64,000 nucleotides of DNA from Camillea tinctor (taxonomy: Eukaryota > Ascomycota > Sordariomycetes > Xylariales > Xylariaceae). The notes below the pieces were generated by a model that saw nothing but the letters and a program-made list of their open reading frames with translations, ran no database searches and had not been told where the DNA came from. Positions within the stretch are counted from its first letter, which is position 1. Each line of letters starts with the position of its first letter. Of the stretch, positions 9,490 through 20,344 are shown piece after piece. The position numbers were made by a program, and so were the translations under genes. Where the stretch lies: contig MU394060.1 of the NCBI GenBank assembly GCA_022578605.1, forward strand, positions 186,001 to 250,000, in the 5' to 3' direction.

Positions 9490-10881
9490 TCAAGAGGCAA
9501 TGGGACTTGGGTGTGTTATTGCCTGTGCTGCCTTAGCCACGAGCTGCTTAAGCGCATGAAGATCCGAAGAGGCAGGGTCAACGCAGTGACGGATTTTGTC
9601 TCTGACGTCATTGTCAATAGCCTCCAGGTTACGTCCGCACCATGCTGTCTCGTAGAAGGTGATCAGTGCATACAGCTTCAGGAGGCTGTGGTAGTATGCA
9701 AACAGGACATAGCCTGGGAAGAAGAGTACATCACCGGGGCAGCGCAAGAAGTGAGCCACGAGCTTGACGAGCTTGGTCGAGACGATGAAGGCTGTCATAC
9801 ATCCGAGGCTTGTCAGGTTATGGCCAAAAGTGGTATGGTAGTATAGCGTGTACAAGAGCGCAGCATCGTAGAACAGTGCGAAGTTGACAAAGCTAGTGAT
9901 GTAGACAGCGTAAACACACCAAGGCTGACGTTTCCATACTGTTCCATCCGTGAAGAGCGAGCAGCTGTTGCTGCGCCAAGTTGTGCGCGACCATCGCAAG
10001 CACTGGCTGAGGAATCTTGGGAACTCGCCTAGGGTTGTCTCGATGACAGAATCTTTGTGGCACTGAATCTTGATATCCCATCCATGCTTAACAAGCCATC
10101 GAGTCAAGAAGTTGTCATCATCGGCGTTCAGTGGGCCTAAAGTGCCTCGAAGAAACATCTCGTGAACGAAGCCATGGAGAAAAGCTGGGTCCTGAAAGAT
10201 ACTGCTGCGCCAGAGGGAGGTGCGACCGCTTATAACGAAGACGCCCCCATCCAGTGCATTGGTTGCTCGGATCTCGAAGTTGTGGCGCTCAAGGTAGACG
10301 CAGCCGAGGAAGTTGAAGAAGGACTGGATGTTCCAACCCACGACGTTTCTGCGTACCCGTTTGTTCGTTCCTACACCACCCACCTTGGGGTCTTCAAAGG
10401 GGGCAATGGCAGTGGTGAGAAAACGTTGAGAAGGCCAGAAGACATGGTCGTCAACCAGAACCACAAGCTTAGTTTTGACATTCCTGAGGCCAAGAACAAT
10501 TTGTTGGCGCTTGTTAGCAGCATTGGAAGCTACAACGTCCATGTGTGTTTCGGGGAATTTTGCCCTCAGGAGGTCGACGATCGCCTGGGAGATGTACTGA
10601 TTACGCTGTCCTGCGGGAACTATCAAGAGGCAACCTGGCTTGTTCTGCAGGACACTGAAGCAGCACTCGAGGAAGTCGGCGCCTGCCGGGTCAATGGTAG
10701 GGATAATGACGGTGCAGTCAGATGGGTAGTAGGAAGGTCTTGCTGGAACAGGACAGGGCTTGTAGATTAGCCAACCGATGATGTTGACAAACAGCCGTAA
10801 GTAGCGAAAGACGAACAAGGCAAAGAAACCCATGTTCCCACAGACGAGTGGCCACAGTAGCATGGTAAGGAATGAATCCAT
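9490..10881 (-). CDS. Family 2 glycosyltransferase, type-2 membrane polysaccharide synthase (GT2/Cps1-like)
   Basis: An intronless 463-residue frame. A hydrophobic N-terminal segment (about 5-40) is followed by the GT-A core beginning CTVIIPTIDP (56-65). The processive GT2 motifs are all visible: VDDH at 143-146, DGG at 211-213 after TNAL, the acidic ADDDN at 253-257, and QCLRW at 293-297 (the QxxRW motif) followed by RTTWR. Three or four membrane helices fill about 322-412 (AVYITSFVNFALFYDAALLY, GCMTAFIVSTKLVKLVAHFL, FFPGYVLFAYYHSLLKLYAL). Relatives include hyaluronan- and cellulose-synthase-like enzymes and the fungal GT2 proteins reported to be needed for hyphal growth on solid surfaces and for virulence in some plant pathogens. 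The product is unknown and a surface polysaccharide is an inference. The gene is isolated, with more than 1 kb of non-coding DNA on each side. Confidence 0.88.
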   Translation of the reverse strand: MDSFLTMLLWPLVCGNMGFFALFVFRYLRLFVNIIGWLIYKPCPVPARPSYYPSDCTVIIPTIDPAGADFLECCFSVLQNKPGCLLIVPAGQRNQYISQAIVDLLRAKFPETHMDVVASNAANKRQQIVLGLRNVKTKLVVLVDDHVFWPSQRFLTTAIAPFEDPKVGGVGTNKRVRRNVVGWNIQSFFNFLGCVYLERHNFEIRATNALDGGVFVISGRTSLWRSSIFQDPAFLHGFVHEMFLRGTLGPLNADDDNFLTRWLVKHGWDIKIQCHKDSVIETTLGEFPRFLSQCLRWSRTTWRSNSCSLFTDGTVWKRQPWCVYAVYITSFVNFALFYDAALLYTLYYHTTFGHNLTSLGCMTAFIVSTKLVKLVAHFLRCPGDVLFFPGYVLFAYYHSLLKLYALITFYETAWCGRNLEAIDNDVRDKIRHCVDPASSDLHALKQLVAKAAQAITHPSPIAS

Positions 10882-13800
10882 GGCAGTAGTAATGGTGAAG
10901 GTGAAGTGGAGGTGGTGCTTAAGATATCACCATCCGGTTATTGTGGTTATGTTTATGGTTATGTTTATGGTTGTGGCTGATGTTGGGATTGTTGTTGTAG
11001 TTGTTGTATTGGAAGTAGGTATGTACCTGGGTAGCAGCAGCAGCAGCAGCAGTAGCAGTAGGAGTAGCAGTTTCCCAGTCTGTAAATTGGCTTCGCTTGT
11101 TAAGAAGGTGGATGTTTATTTATTTCCCTGCAGTGTCCTTCGAGACTTCTTATTTTATATTTCTAGTCCGTTGCCCTGGTGTCAGGTGGTTTTTCGTGAC
11201 TTCCCATTTACCCTTGTTTCAACAAAGCACCTTCAAGCTAAGCTACTGCAGCATAATTAACGGCTTCATCCGCACTCGACTACCTAGGTACATTGTCTAC
11301 ACTGCTTGTTAACTTGTTCACTTGGACTTGCCGCATATTCACAAGAGGTTACTTCACCACCGGCCTACCCTTTAGGTTCATCCCAAACTCATACACTTAG
11401 ACAAACTACCCTAGTCTAAGTATCACAAGCAAACGCATGGTACATGGAAGGAGAGGATATCTCCTATACATAATATAACTTTAGATATTTAGGATACCTA
11501 GTATATCAATATTATGCTCAGTAATGTGTAGGTACTCCTCGCCTTATCTACTCAGGGGCTACATATCTAGAGATATGAAAACTGCCAGCTTATTTATAAA
11601 CCCGCCTTGCATACGATGAAGAAACATACCTAGGTATTCAGAGTAGTGTTATTCATTGACTAGAGAGAAGCCCCTTCTCTCCCCCCCCCTTTCCCACCCT
11701 CTTCCCCTTGGGAGTATCAGGGGAGATCCAGGGGAGATCCAGGGGGGAAACTGTATTTTTCTAGACCAATGTCTCAAGGTTACTCCAGTAATAGTTAAAA
11801 TCTCCAATAAACACTGATTGACTCAAGATGTAGTAAGTATATGTACCTAAACTTCACAGATAGACACATAACAGAGTATGGATGATAGGTACCTATATTA
11901 AGGAACGAGTAGGAATTCCTCCGTTACACAGGTGCCCTGAACCTGAAAATAGATACGACATGTTTGCTTTCCGAATTATAGCTTGGGGAATATCATGTGG
12001 CCTTGTGACGAAGACTTAACCCCTGTCCTCAATGTTCCTCGATCGAAAAGAGTTATTATTCGCTAATGAAATTTTTTTCAAAGAGGGATGTTCGCTTATC
12101 TTACATTCCCTCGACTGCTTGATTAGCAAACCTGACCTCAAGAGGAAGGTGATCCTAGGGATGTAGGTATCTATATAGACGTGGTGGAGTTGAGCTATAA
12201 GATTGATCTATGTGGTGTAATTCTAGGACAAAGGAACTATTTTGCCACTGCCTTTCTGACTCTGTATATCTATGATTCTTTAATTACGTCTCTTGACTCC
12301 TTAGCTGAGAAGTAGCATTCTGTTCTCTTTAAATAGATGACCAGGAGGCTAGGTTGTAGCCTTTTCTTATTAGAATCTGTCAATAATAAAGTATAAAAGC
12401 TTTTCACGATGTTGATTCATTATGATATTCCGAGGTCATGGGGCTAAGAGCAACCTTGGCAGCTGACCTGAATCGCTCGGTGATCATCATAACTGAAGTG
12501 TAATTAGATCTGAAGTGCTGGAAAGGGGAACAAAAGCTAGTCTAGCAATCAGATTCCATTTCAATCTAGTTTAATACGACGCTTGACGAGAGATTTCTTA
12601 GTGTGCTAATAGCTACTCGTGTTTACCAGCTCGAGTTGCCATCACCATTTATGTTTTTCATGTGACCCACCAAGACCTGTGCGTTGAATCCTAGATCAAC
12701 CAAAACCTAATGTGAAAGAAAAAAAAACCCACGATCTTGAATTAACACAAGTCCCTAGAAGACAACTCTACGCATATGCAAGTTTCACTTGGGGAAAATG
12801 TTTTACATCATCAGGCGTCTAGAGAAAATATCAAAGTTCGCCACCACAAGGAGATATCGCAGGACCCAAGGTGTTGAGTAGGAGGCGATTGGAGTCTGTT
12901 GGCTTTTTTCCCAAACCCCCCTTGCTCTATCAGATCATAGGTATCATATCATATACGCAGTTAATTCGTCAGCTCGAAAGCCACAGTTCAATAAGAACAT
13001 ATTGAATCACATCCCCGTTCAGGGGCATTGGCATCTATGAGAATATCGCGCAGAAGGGGGGTAATGTGCACTTGAACGATATAGATCGAGGCTGCGTATG
13101 TTTTTTTTTTTTCGGTAAGGGGACCTTTTCACGCAGAGGCAAAGAGAAGACATGCCCCCAACATAGAAGGGCAGATCTAGGTGGTTCATCATTCTATTCG
13201 TACCGAAGCAAGCCGGTTCACACCATATCTAGCAAGCATCTTGATCGATCTCGATCCTCGTTGGAGAGGGGAGGGGGGGTGTAAATTTATTTTTCGATCA
13301 ACAACTTCCATTCGAAATCGTAACCGGGGAGGGATTTTCCCATCACTGTGACACATATACAAATAAACTCCTATCCTCCCTTTACTCTTGCTACTCCAGA
13401 GACTCCGGTGAAATGACTGAGCAAACACGTTCCGCAACGTCTTCTATGCCCTATACAGTTTTTTCTCGAAATATATGACGAAATCACGTCACTAATTCCT
13501 ATTTTCCCATCAACATTAGCTTAGGCAACCAGTGGCTATTCCCTCCTGAACGTACCCTCTTAAAGAGAAACCCTTCTTATTATAGCAAGCGACGAGCGGG
13601 TGTTCTACGCCAAGGCGATGCATGTAGATATCAGGACCCAGCGAGTTCGCCTCTTTGCCCGAACGGGCAACGCAAATCACTAAAACCGACCGCTGATTGG
13701 CTAAAGATCCTTGTAGCATCGTGCGCCGGCGTTATGTATAGGGATGGGGCTCCCTTCTTCCCCCCTCTCCTCCCGCTCTTGCATGAACTAGTGTAGTTGC

Positions 13801-14454
13801 GAACTGCGGAGGGGCGCTAAATTGGGGTGATGGATGGAGACCTTACCTTAAGAACGGGATTCCGAGATTCTTATATAAGCATTAGGTAGTATGGATGTTA
13901 AGACAACTACTGTGGACATAGTACGTGTATCAATGAGATTACTTTAGAGATGATCTTACTACCCCAATCCACAATATTGCATAACGAGCGTGTATTAAGT
14001 TCTACTTGCTTTCAATCAAGGAGACTTAAGTAGTAGTAGAAAAACAGTTAGGTAGGTAACCTACCCAAGTAAGTTATGTAGCAGATACCAGAATTACCCC
14101 TAAGAAATAGAAATATTGATTTTTTTGTCGACTGGGAAAGGAACGTAAGTGTTCTGTCTAGGTACTTGACATACACATACAAGTCTGGAAGAAAAAAGGA
14201 AACCTGATTAGGAGAGTATAGCCCCCGGTCATTGCACGCCATTTTCACAACCCTATTCCACCATCCTCGCACGTTTTTACGACCCTAGTGGTTCCATCCA
14301 GGCAAGAGCGAGTAGTCAATATCTAGAAGCGTTGCCTAGCCTCTTCCGTCTTCATTGATCTTCTATGCCGGGAACACTACCAGGCATCGATGGTGCCAAC
14401 TTGAACCTAGAACATAGCCTAAGTTGGTTTTGACATACTTGGTGGTTTGTCAAA
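10882..14454. other. 3.6 kb intergenic region
   Basis: Just upstream of the GT2 start lies a region of GTGGTT/GTTATG-like repeats and an AGC microsatellite (about 11034-11060). Two exact TACCTAGGTA copies occur at 11281-11290 and 11627-11636, and a GGGGAGATCCA tandem at about 11717-11742. The remainder (11.8-14.4 kb) is AT-rich, and the short frames in it do not look like protein. Confidence 0.5.
11034..11060. repeat. AGC/AGT trinucleotide microsatellite
   Basis: Consecutive AGC units grade into AGT and AGG units, about 150 bp upstream of the GT2 start codon, so probably in its promoter or leader. Confidence 0.7.
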
Positions 14455-15654
14455 TTAGGCATCATTCTCTGGCTTCTTCGCATTGTCAGGGGCGACGCCA
14501 GACTCCACGTAGGATGGTGGGGATTCCACATCAACTTCCTCCACGTCCTCCATCAAGCCAGACTTCTCATCAGCAGCGACGGCTTCCCTGTCGGATGCCT
14601 TGTGGCAACGGCCATGTGCTTGGTTGCGTCGGCAGTGGACCGGACGACGGACAAAAGTGCGCCAAAGGAAGACGACAAAAGTACCAACCAACATACCAAG
14701 CCTATAATCAAATTAGTAACCACTCCCTACATTAATTTGGATTAGGGATTCTTACATGCTAGCAGTGATACCAGCCATGATTCCGATGACAATGGGAATA
14801 ATGACATGAGAAACAATGCTCTTGAGCAACACTCCGACCTGGTGCTGGTATCGGTTGTTGTCTTCTACAGCAGCACCCTCTGGTCGGGACATTCCCTTGT
14901 AACGACCACAGCCCTTGGACTTGCGAAGCTGGTTGATCTTCTGCATCACCATCGCCTTCCACTTGCAGAGCATGGTCGCACACTCTTCTTGCTTGTCCAT
15001 CGGGTTCTGCAGGGTTGAGGAGTCGGTTGTCTCAATGGCACCAATCATAAGCTTGCCAGCAGGTGTCTTGACAAGCTTGACCTGGACGTTCGGGATACCA
15101 TCGACGAAAACATTGCCAACCTCGATGATCTGGAGCTCGACATTGACAAGGGTCAAGGCATCCTCATCACTTGTGAAAACGGGGGACGTCTGCATGCCAA
15201 AGCCGAGAGGCTGGATGTCCAGTGGTCGAGGACCCTTGAAGTGCGAGGGCATCTTCTTGCGTCGCTCGGGGATATCAGGCTGGAGAGCGGCAGTGAGGAC
15301 ATCGCCAAAGGGGTTGGAATTGGGATATAGTTCGTATCCGTTCAGAAGAAGTCGGTCGACACCTTCAGAGGAATCAACCTTGAAGTCCAGCGCCAGGTGG
15401 CTTGGAATGTGAGTGTTGATTCTGTCATCCTCGGAGTGACCCTTCCAATGATGAGGACGGCGAACAGGGCAGCCAGGGCATTTAAGCTTCAGGCTTTGAG
15501 ATTCGGCAATCATAGGAATATCAAGGTTGGCATCGGTAGCGATAGGGAGGGTGGTGACCATATCGTTCTCGGAGGCGGATATCTCGGGAGGCAATAGGAG
15601 AGCGCGGGTCGAGGCCGCCAGACCAGCTGCGGCGATGATAGACTGTAACTGCAT
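14455..15654 (-). CDS. Secretory-pathway membrane protein of the DUF7728 type, 2 exons
   Basis: Exons 15654-14756 and 14701-14455 (minus strand) with a 54-bp intron (GTAAGA...TTATAG) give 381 residues. The start at 15652-15654 is the first ATG of the frame, in good context (AAG before ATG). A signal peptide covers about 1-18 (MQLQSIIAAAGLAASTRA). A lumenal part contains a CPGC pair (59-62), HHWKGH, and the conserved folds ALDFKVD, RLLLNGYELYP and NVELQIIEVGNVFVDG. Further Cys residues lie at 225, 230 and 249. A long hydrophobic stretch (about 279-314) crosses the intron and can hold one or two helices, followed by a basic stop (RTFVRRP) and an acidic cytosolic tail with a PPSY motif (ESPPSYVESG). 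I recognise the family as the domain of unknown function DUF7728 of fungi; its function is not known. The PPxY motif could bind WW-domain ubiquitin ligases of the Rsp5 class (inference). Confidence 0.82.
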
Positions 15655-16839
15655 CTTGTCGTGATCAAATAGCAGTCGTGTGGGTTTTATGCGCAAGATG
15701 TTTTGTCGATGATTCGGAGATGGGAGGTTACGAAAGGAAATGGTGAAGTGTAGAAAGTTGATTGTTTTTGGTTTTTTTGTGTATGGAGGGGAAATGGAAT
15801 CGAAGGTTGAAGATGAGGAAAGGAAGAGAAGGCTCGGGTTTGATTTGGTTTGGGCTGGTTAGTGTTACGGAATCTGATGACGAGTCGCCTGACATCCGTA
15901 CCAATAGCACTGTATTCGACTATGGACCCCCTAGGAGCTCAGCCCCACAACGTAGGTACCTAAAAGCACCTGTAACGGCACTATCGGCAAAAGGGGTCCT
16001 CGAGTCCCTTTCAGCCCTTCAAGGCGCAGCCGGGGACAAACGGCAGTCGGTACCAATCAATCACAAAGAAGCGCACTGTAGGCGTTTCAAAGGTGATGTC
16101 ATGTCACATGACCCTGTCTACATATGTAGTAGGCAGCCAAGATTGTAGAATAGGTGCTATTTTTGGTTAGCATGGGGCACTGCACTGCCTTGTACTACAT
16201 ACACTACCTAGAGTACAGTTGACTTCAATATTTCCATTGTATGTACCTAGGTACGTACCTAAGGGGACATACTAAACTTCAATTGTGTATGTAAGTCGTG
16301 TAAGACTTAGAGAACCTCCTGAGGAATAGTAATACATACAACCCAAAACAAGGTGAAATATCAATGTTATTATCTTTTTTAACTACATCTCCATTTTAGG
16401 TAGGTATTTTTGTTTTTGTAGCTTTTCATCCCGTAAGTCTTGAGAAGCCATAAAGATAGCAAATTAGTAACACGAACAACTACTCACCCAAACCACCTAT
16501 ATACTACATACCTAACCTAGTATGTATGAAGGATTGATGCATACATACACACATACATGCAGCGCCTGTTAGCTATTGAGCTGCAGGTATTGCTATCAAA
16601 ACCGTGCTGCAGATTATTCGTCAATATCAACCTCCACTCCTGCAGATATCAGGGAGAGAATCCTCTTACAAGGACTCCGCGGCTCCCGGTTGAGATGGTT
16701 TTGATACTCGGTGACCGTATCAGTTAAACTTACAATGACCACATTTTTATGTTTGGAATGGCCAATATATAGCTGCTTGATATCTGATATATAATTAACT
16801 CAGCGGTTCACTTTTTCTTGGCTGCCCAAACTTGTAATC
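15655..16839. other. Divergent intergenic region
   Basis: This is the promoter space shared by the DUF7728-type gene (-) and the gene at 16840 (+). A TACCTAGGTA palindrome lies at 16244-16253. Upstream of 16840 there is a CCAAT-like element (about 16761) and TATATAATTAA at about 16788-16798, some 45 bp before the ATG. A plus-strand frame at 15762-16148 is the antisense of the leader and is not considered coding. Confidence 0.5.
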
Positions 16840-17709
16840 ATGCAGAACCAGGAGATGCCAGACAATCACGAGCTTGAAATGGCGGAAACTCAGATTCTCA
16901 AGCTAGTCACTGCTGCTTTCCCCCCTCTTCCCCCTGGTGCAGTAGTACAGTCATTGCCTAAGCCTGTTCTGATCCCTCGGTTGAATCCTGGAAACCATAA
17001 CCCTTTTGCACGAGCCTGGGTTCCAGAGCTAAGGCAACTTGCAGTCACAAAAGAGGACTTTATTGGTTTTATTGACAATCTGAATATCATAAATTCACCT
17101 AATACAGCCATCGGTGTTGTCGACCTCATTGCGTTCGCCATAGGCTTCGTCCCGAATGAAGTAGCTTTTGGTGTTTCTAGCGTCTTAGGGGCCACCGCCG
17201 TCCTCTCTGCTGCTGCAATGGCCTATAACGGCACTCGTAAATGCTTGAGGCTGATAAACGAACACTATTTTCATCCTCGCAAGCTCCACGTCAAAGTAAT
17301 TAACCGCAAGCGCATAGTGAGGATGTTCGACCTCCACAAGGACGACCATTTGATGGAACCGCTCACCGAGAGCACTTTAGAGTTGAGCGTGCAAGATAGG
17401 AACCTCAAATACTTGGCCCAGTGGAGCTGTGAATTATCATTCGACGTCCCTGAACCAAGCCCACAGACCACCATGCTAGCTCGAATGGCAGCATGGCAGG
17501 TCAAACGCAGGACTGATAGAGCAGACGAGTCGGCTCAGAGGAGTCGGAAGCGTGCTTGGAAGAAACATAACGAGGGCAAAAAACTAAAGGAGGGCTTGGG
17601 AGAGAAGATAAGGATTAAATTTCTTGATTGGATTCTGGTCCAGAACTTGGACGAGTGGGAGGCTGCAAAGGCAGAAAAGCTGGCGAAGAAAGGGGGAAAG
17701 GAGACTTAA
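16840..17709 (+). CDS. Uncharacterised fungal protein, 289 aa
   Basis: A complete intronless frame. The N-terminal half carries a pattern that I recall from an expanded, unnamed fungal family: a proline-rich start (AAFPPLPPGAVVQ), VLIPRLNPG, NPFARAWVPELRQLAVTKED, FIGFIDNLNII. A hydrophobic, glycine- and alanine-rich block at about 91-128 (IGVVDLIAFAIGFVP and VSSVLGATAVLSAAAMAY) suggests membrane association or glycine-zipper packing. The C-terminal third is highly basic and helical (QRSRKRAWKKHNEGKKLKEG), ending KGGKET. The start is the first ATG, 45 bp downstream of a TATA-like element. It stands alone in a gene-poor region with 9 kb of non-coding DNA after it. No biochemical role can be assigned; such proteins are frequent in accessory parts of fungal genomes (general knowledge, not shown here). 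Confidence 0.8.
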   Translation: MQNQEMPDNHELEMAETQILKLVTAAFPPLPPGAVVQSLPKPVLIPRLNPGNHNPFARAWVPELRQLAVTKEDFIGFIDNLNIINSPNTAIGVVDLIAFAIGFVPNEVAFGVSSVLGATAVLSAAAMAYNGTRKCLRLINEHYFHPRKLHVKVINRKRIVRMFDLHKDDHLMEPLTESTLELSVQDRNLKYLAQWSCELSFDVPEPSPQTTMLARMAAWQVKRRTDRADESAQRSRKRAWKKHNEGKKLKEGLGEKIRIKFLDWILVQNLDEWEAAKAEKLAKKGGKET

Positions 17710-20326
17710 GAAGAAAGACGAAGACGACCAAAATTAGGCAACAATAATTCAAAGGACTTGTTTGAAGTTAAGATGCCTGCTTACACTTCAAACTGGTTAA
17801 GTCAGACATCTTTATCTATTTTGCCTCTTAAAAATACCCACTGTCGTTAGAGAAACACAAGCACTCTATTTCCTTAGCTATACGATCATAGCTTCATAGC
17901 CGTCCACCATTGGCAAAGCTTATATTCGGTTGGCGTAAGCTTCATTTTCTACGATTATTCTTAACTACGTTGGAACCTTCATGATCTGTTTACACTATCT
18001 TTATCGAGTCTTATAATTTAGAATTCTCAAATTCTTGTAATCGACCGGCACAAGTAATCTATAGTAGCACTCAAGAATAAGGATTGAGTAAGTTTCCAGT
18101 ATCATCCGGTTTTTAAACTGACAGCACTGGAGTATGAGGATATATCAAGATGTCGCAACAAACGTAATGACCTATTTAGTAGCATATATATAACGGCTAC
18201 CAGAACAATGCCAACAAGCATTTGCAAGAGGCTAGAAATTAGATAACCTTCACACCTCCTTTTCCATACAGAGCACTTGATTTATTATTTTTTACGACAG
18301 TGTATTGGGCAACACCATCATACCATGAGACCAAAAGATTCTCCCAATGACAGAGTGGTCATTGGATCCCAATTCCGTATTATATAGTTACCCACCAATC
18401 CTGGGGCGTAACACTATTGTCTCCGTCAAATCTTCAATATATAAGATTATAGTTCAATTCACTACGAACAAAATGTCACAGAACATTTGATCTACGAAGG
18501 TAGGAGTATGCACTGATATTTCTTCCTGTGGTTGGACTGAGGGCTTTAAATTTATCTTAAAATACGGTAATTGTTAGAAATAAGGGGTTACTTTCAGCCA
18601 TGTCGTGAAATTTAAGACTTAGCAACGTCCTTGTAGTTAGGTGTCGTCTCAGAGATGGAATAGCATGCTACTTGCCGAATGTCTAAATACTTAGAATGGC
18701 ATCAATCCAGACAGATATAAAATTACACACGTTTTGAACGGATATGTACATATCAAGTAACTAGTAACTGCTCATCTTTACACTAGTATTTCATGATTAT
18801 TGTAATCCCAACCTTGACCCTACACATTCCTTGTGTATCTACCTGCCTATAGCAACGAGAACTAAAATTAAACCACGGGTACCACGAAATACAAAAAACG
18901 AAAGCCAGGTTGACTTAGCAATACTGGGAACTCAAGCGGGCACCCCAAAGCTAGGGAAATTTATAGACAACTCGATAACTATCTAACTGTTAATTCCCTG
19001 GTGTTTGATAATCTGGTACCACTGAGATATGCGTAGTTCCGCCTCGAGACACGGCCCTATACCACCTTAAACCCTTATTCTTACTATCAGCCCCCAGGGA
19101 GGCTCATCTTTTCAAACGACAAACCGCTACCGTTTTGATGCGTAACTAAGGTACACCATGATCACTGAGAATAACCTGAAGTAAAAACCACCCTTTCTCT
19201 AATATTATGCAGTGAATTTATATGGATTAGATAGTAGTGTCTTCTAAGTGTAGCAGCTGCTAAAAGTAATGTGGCTTGAACTTACACTTTGACAATTCTC
19301 ATAACACAACATTCTACTCTACCAGCCGCGAATGAAATTACATGTGCACCCTACGGGCACACATACCGTCCCAGTCAAGCTATCTATAAAGCTAATCTAG
19401 CCACCCAACGCGTTCCCGTCACACATCCCGAGATGACTGCATCTCGGGCACGCGGTATTGGTAATCGAGACAACGTCTCACATCTCGCCATCTCCTCACG
19501 TGTCTCCCATCCACCTTCCCGCGCCCTTCCTTTCCCGCCGTTGTGTGCCCTCCTACATCTATCTATCCATATACCATAAGCGAAATACAGCAGAGAAGAG
19601 GAAATAAGCTTGTTACACGTGCCAAATGAGGGGGGAATTAAAAACTTGCCGGAACGGGATGAGCTACGTCAGCCGACCCGGCTACGTGTATCGCGATCTG
19701 CAGTTGAAGGAAAAAAAAGAAAAGAACAAGCCATGGAACTTAATGAAGTGACATGTCGCCAGCTCAAGTAAGGGAACGGAGACCTTGTATACAAGCTCTT
19801 ATTACGGCTACCAACCACCATGCCCCCCCCCGCAAAACTCAAAAAAGAGGGCAGAGGGGTTGACCCCGGGTCGTCAAGATGGGCTGGGAGTGAAATCAAA
19901 TGTAGTGTATGTACGACATGACAGACAGACATACATAAGCTAAACATCACAGGCTACCTAGACTATCCTCTGCATTTCAGTACATCGGTGGAAGCCCACG
20001 TATATGTCATCTAATAATTCTGCTAGTCTTTTAACCCGACCTCTCTCCGACTTCTCTCCTGCTCCCCCCTAGAGGCATTACACGAACAGATAGCTCATAA
20101 TTCCACGAGAGAAAGGGTCGCGTAGGTGTCCGTTCGCTTTTTAGGGTAAGATTATGTTCGCGGATACGAAGAACGAAAAGAGGGTCTTGGTCGTTGTCGA
20201 TGCTAGTTAGCATCACACAGAGTCTCGGGAAGTAACCGAAGGAAAAAGCGGAGGTGTCTGGGTCTCGTTCTTGGCGTGTACATACAACTAAACTACAGTT
20301 CGCCCAGTCGCCTTACACGCTTTCCA

Positions 20327-20344
20327 GTGTGTGTGTGTGTGTGT
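20327..20344. repeat. (GT)n microsatellite
   Basis: An uninterrupted GT dinucleotide run of nine units, followed by GTATGCGTGTG. Confidence 0.9.

Noticed and set aside
9421..9846. 141-codon plus-strand frame
   Set aside because: Antisense overlap with the C-terminal region of the GT2 gene; no domain.
10162..10770. 202-codon plus-strand frame
   Set aside because: Antisense shadow of the GT2 gene, whose catalytic motifs are intact on the other strand.
15762..16148. 128-codon plus-strand frame
   Set aside because: No ATG-supported start context or domain; it lies in the divergent promoter/leader region of two genes.
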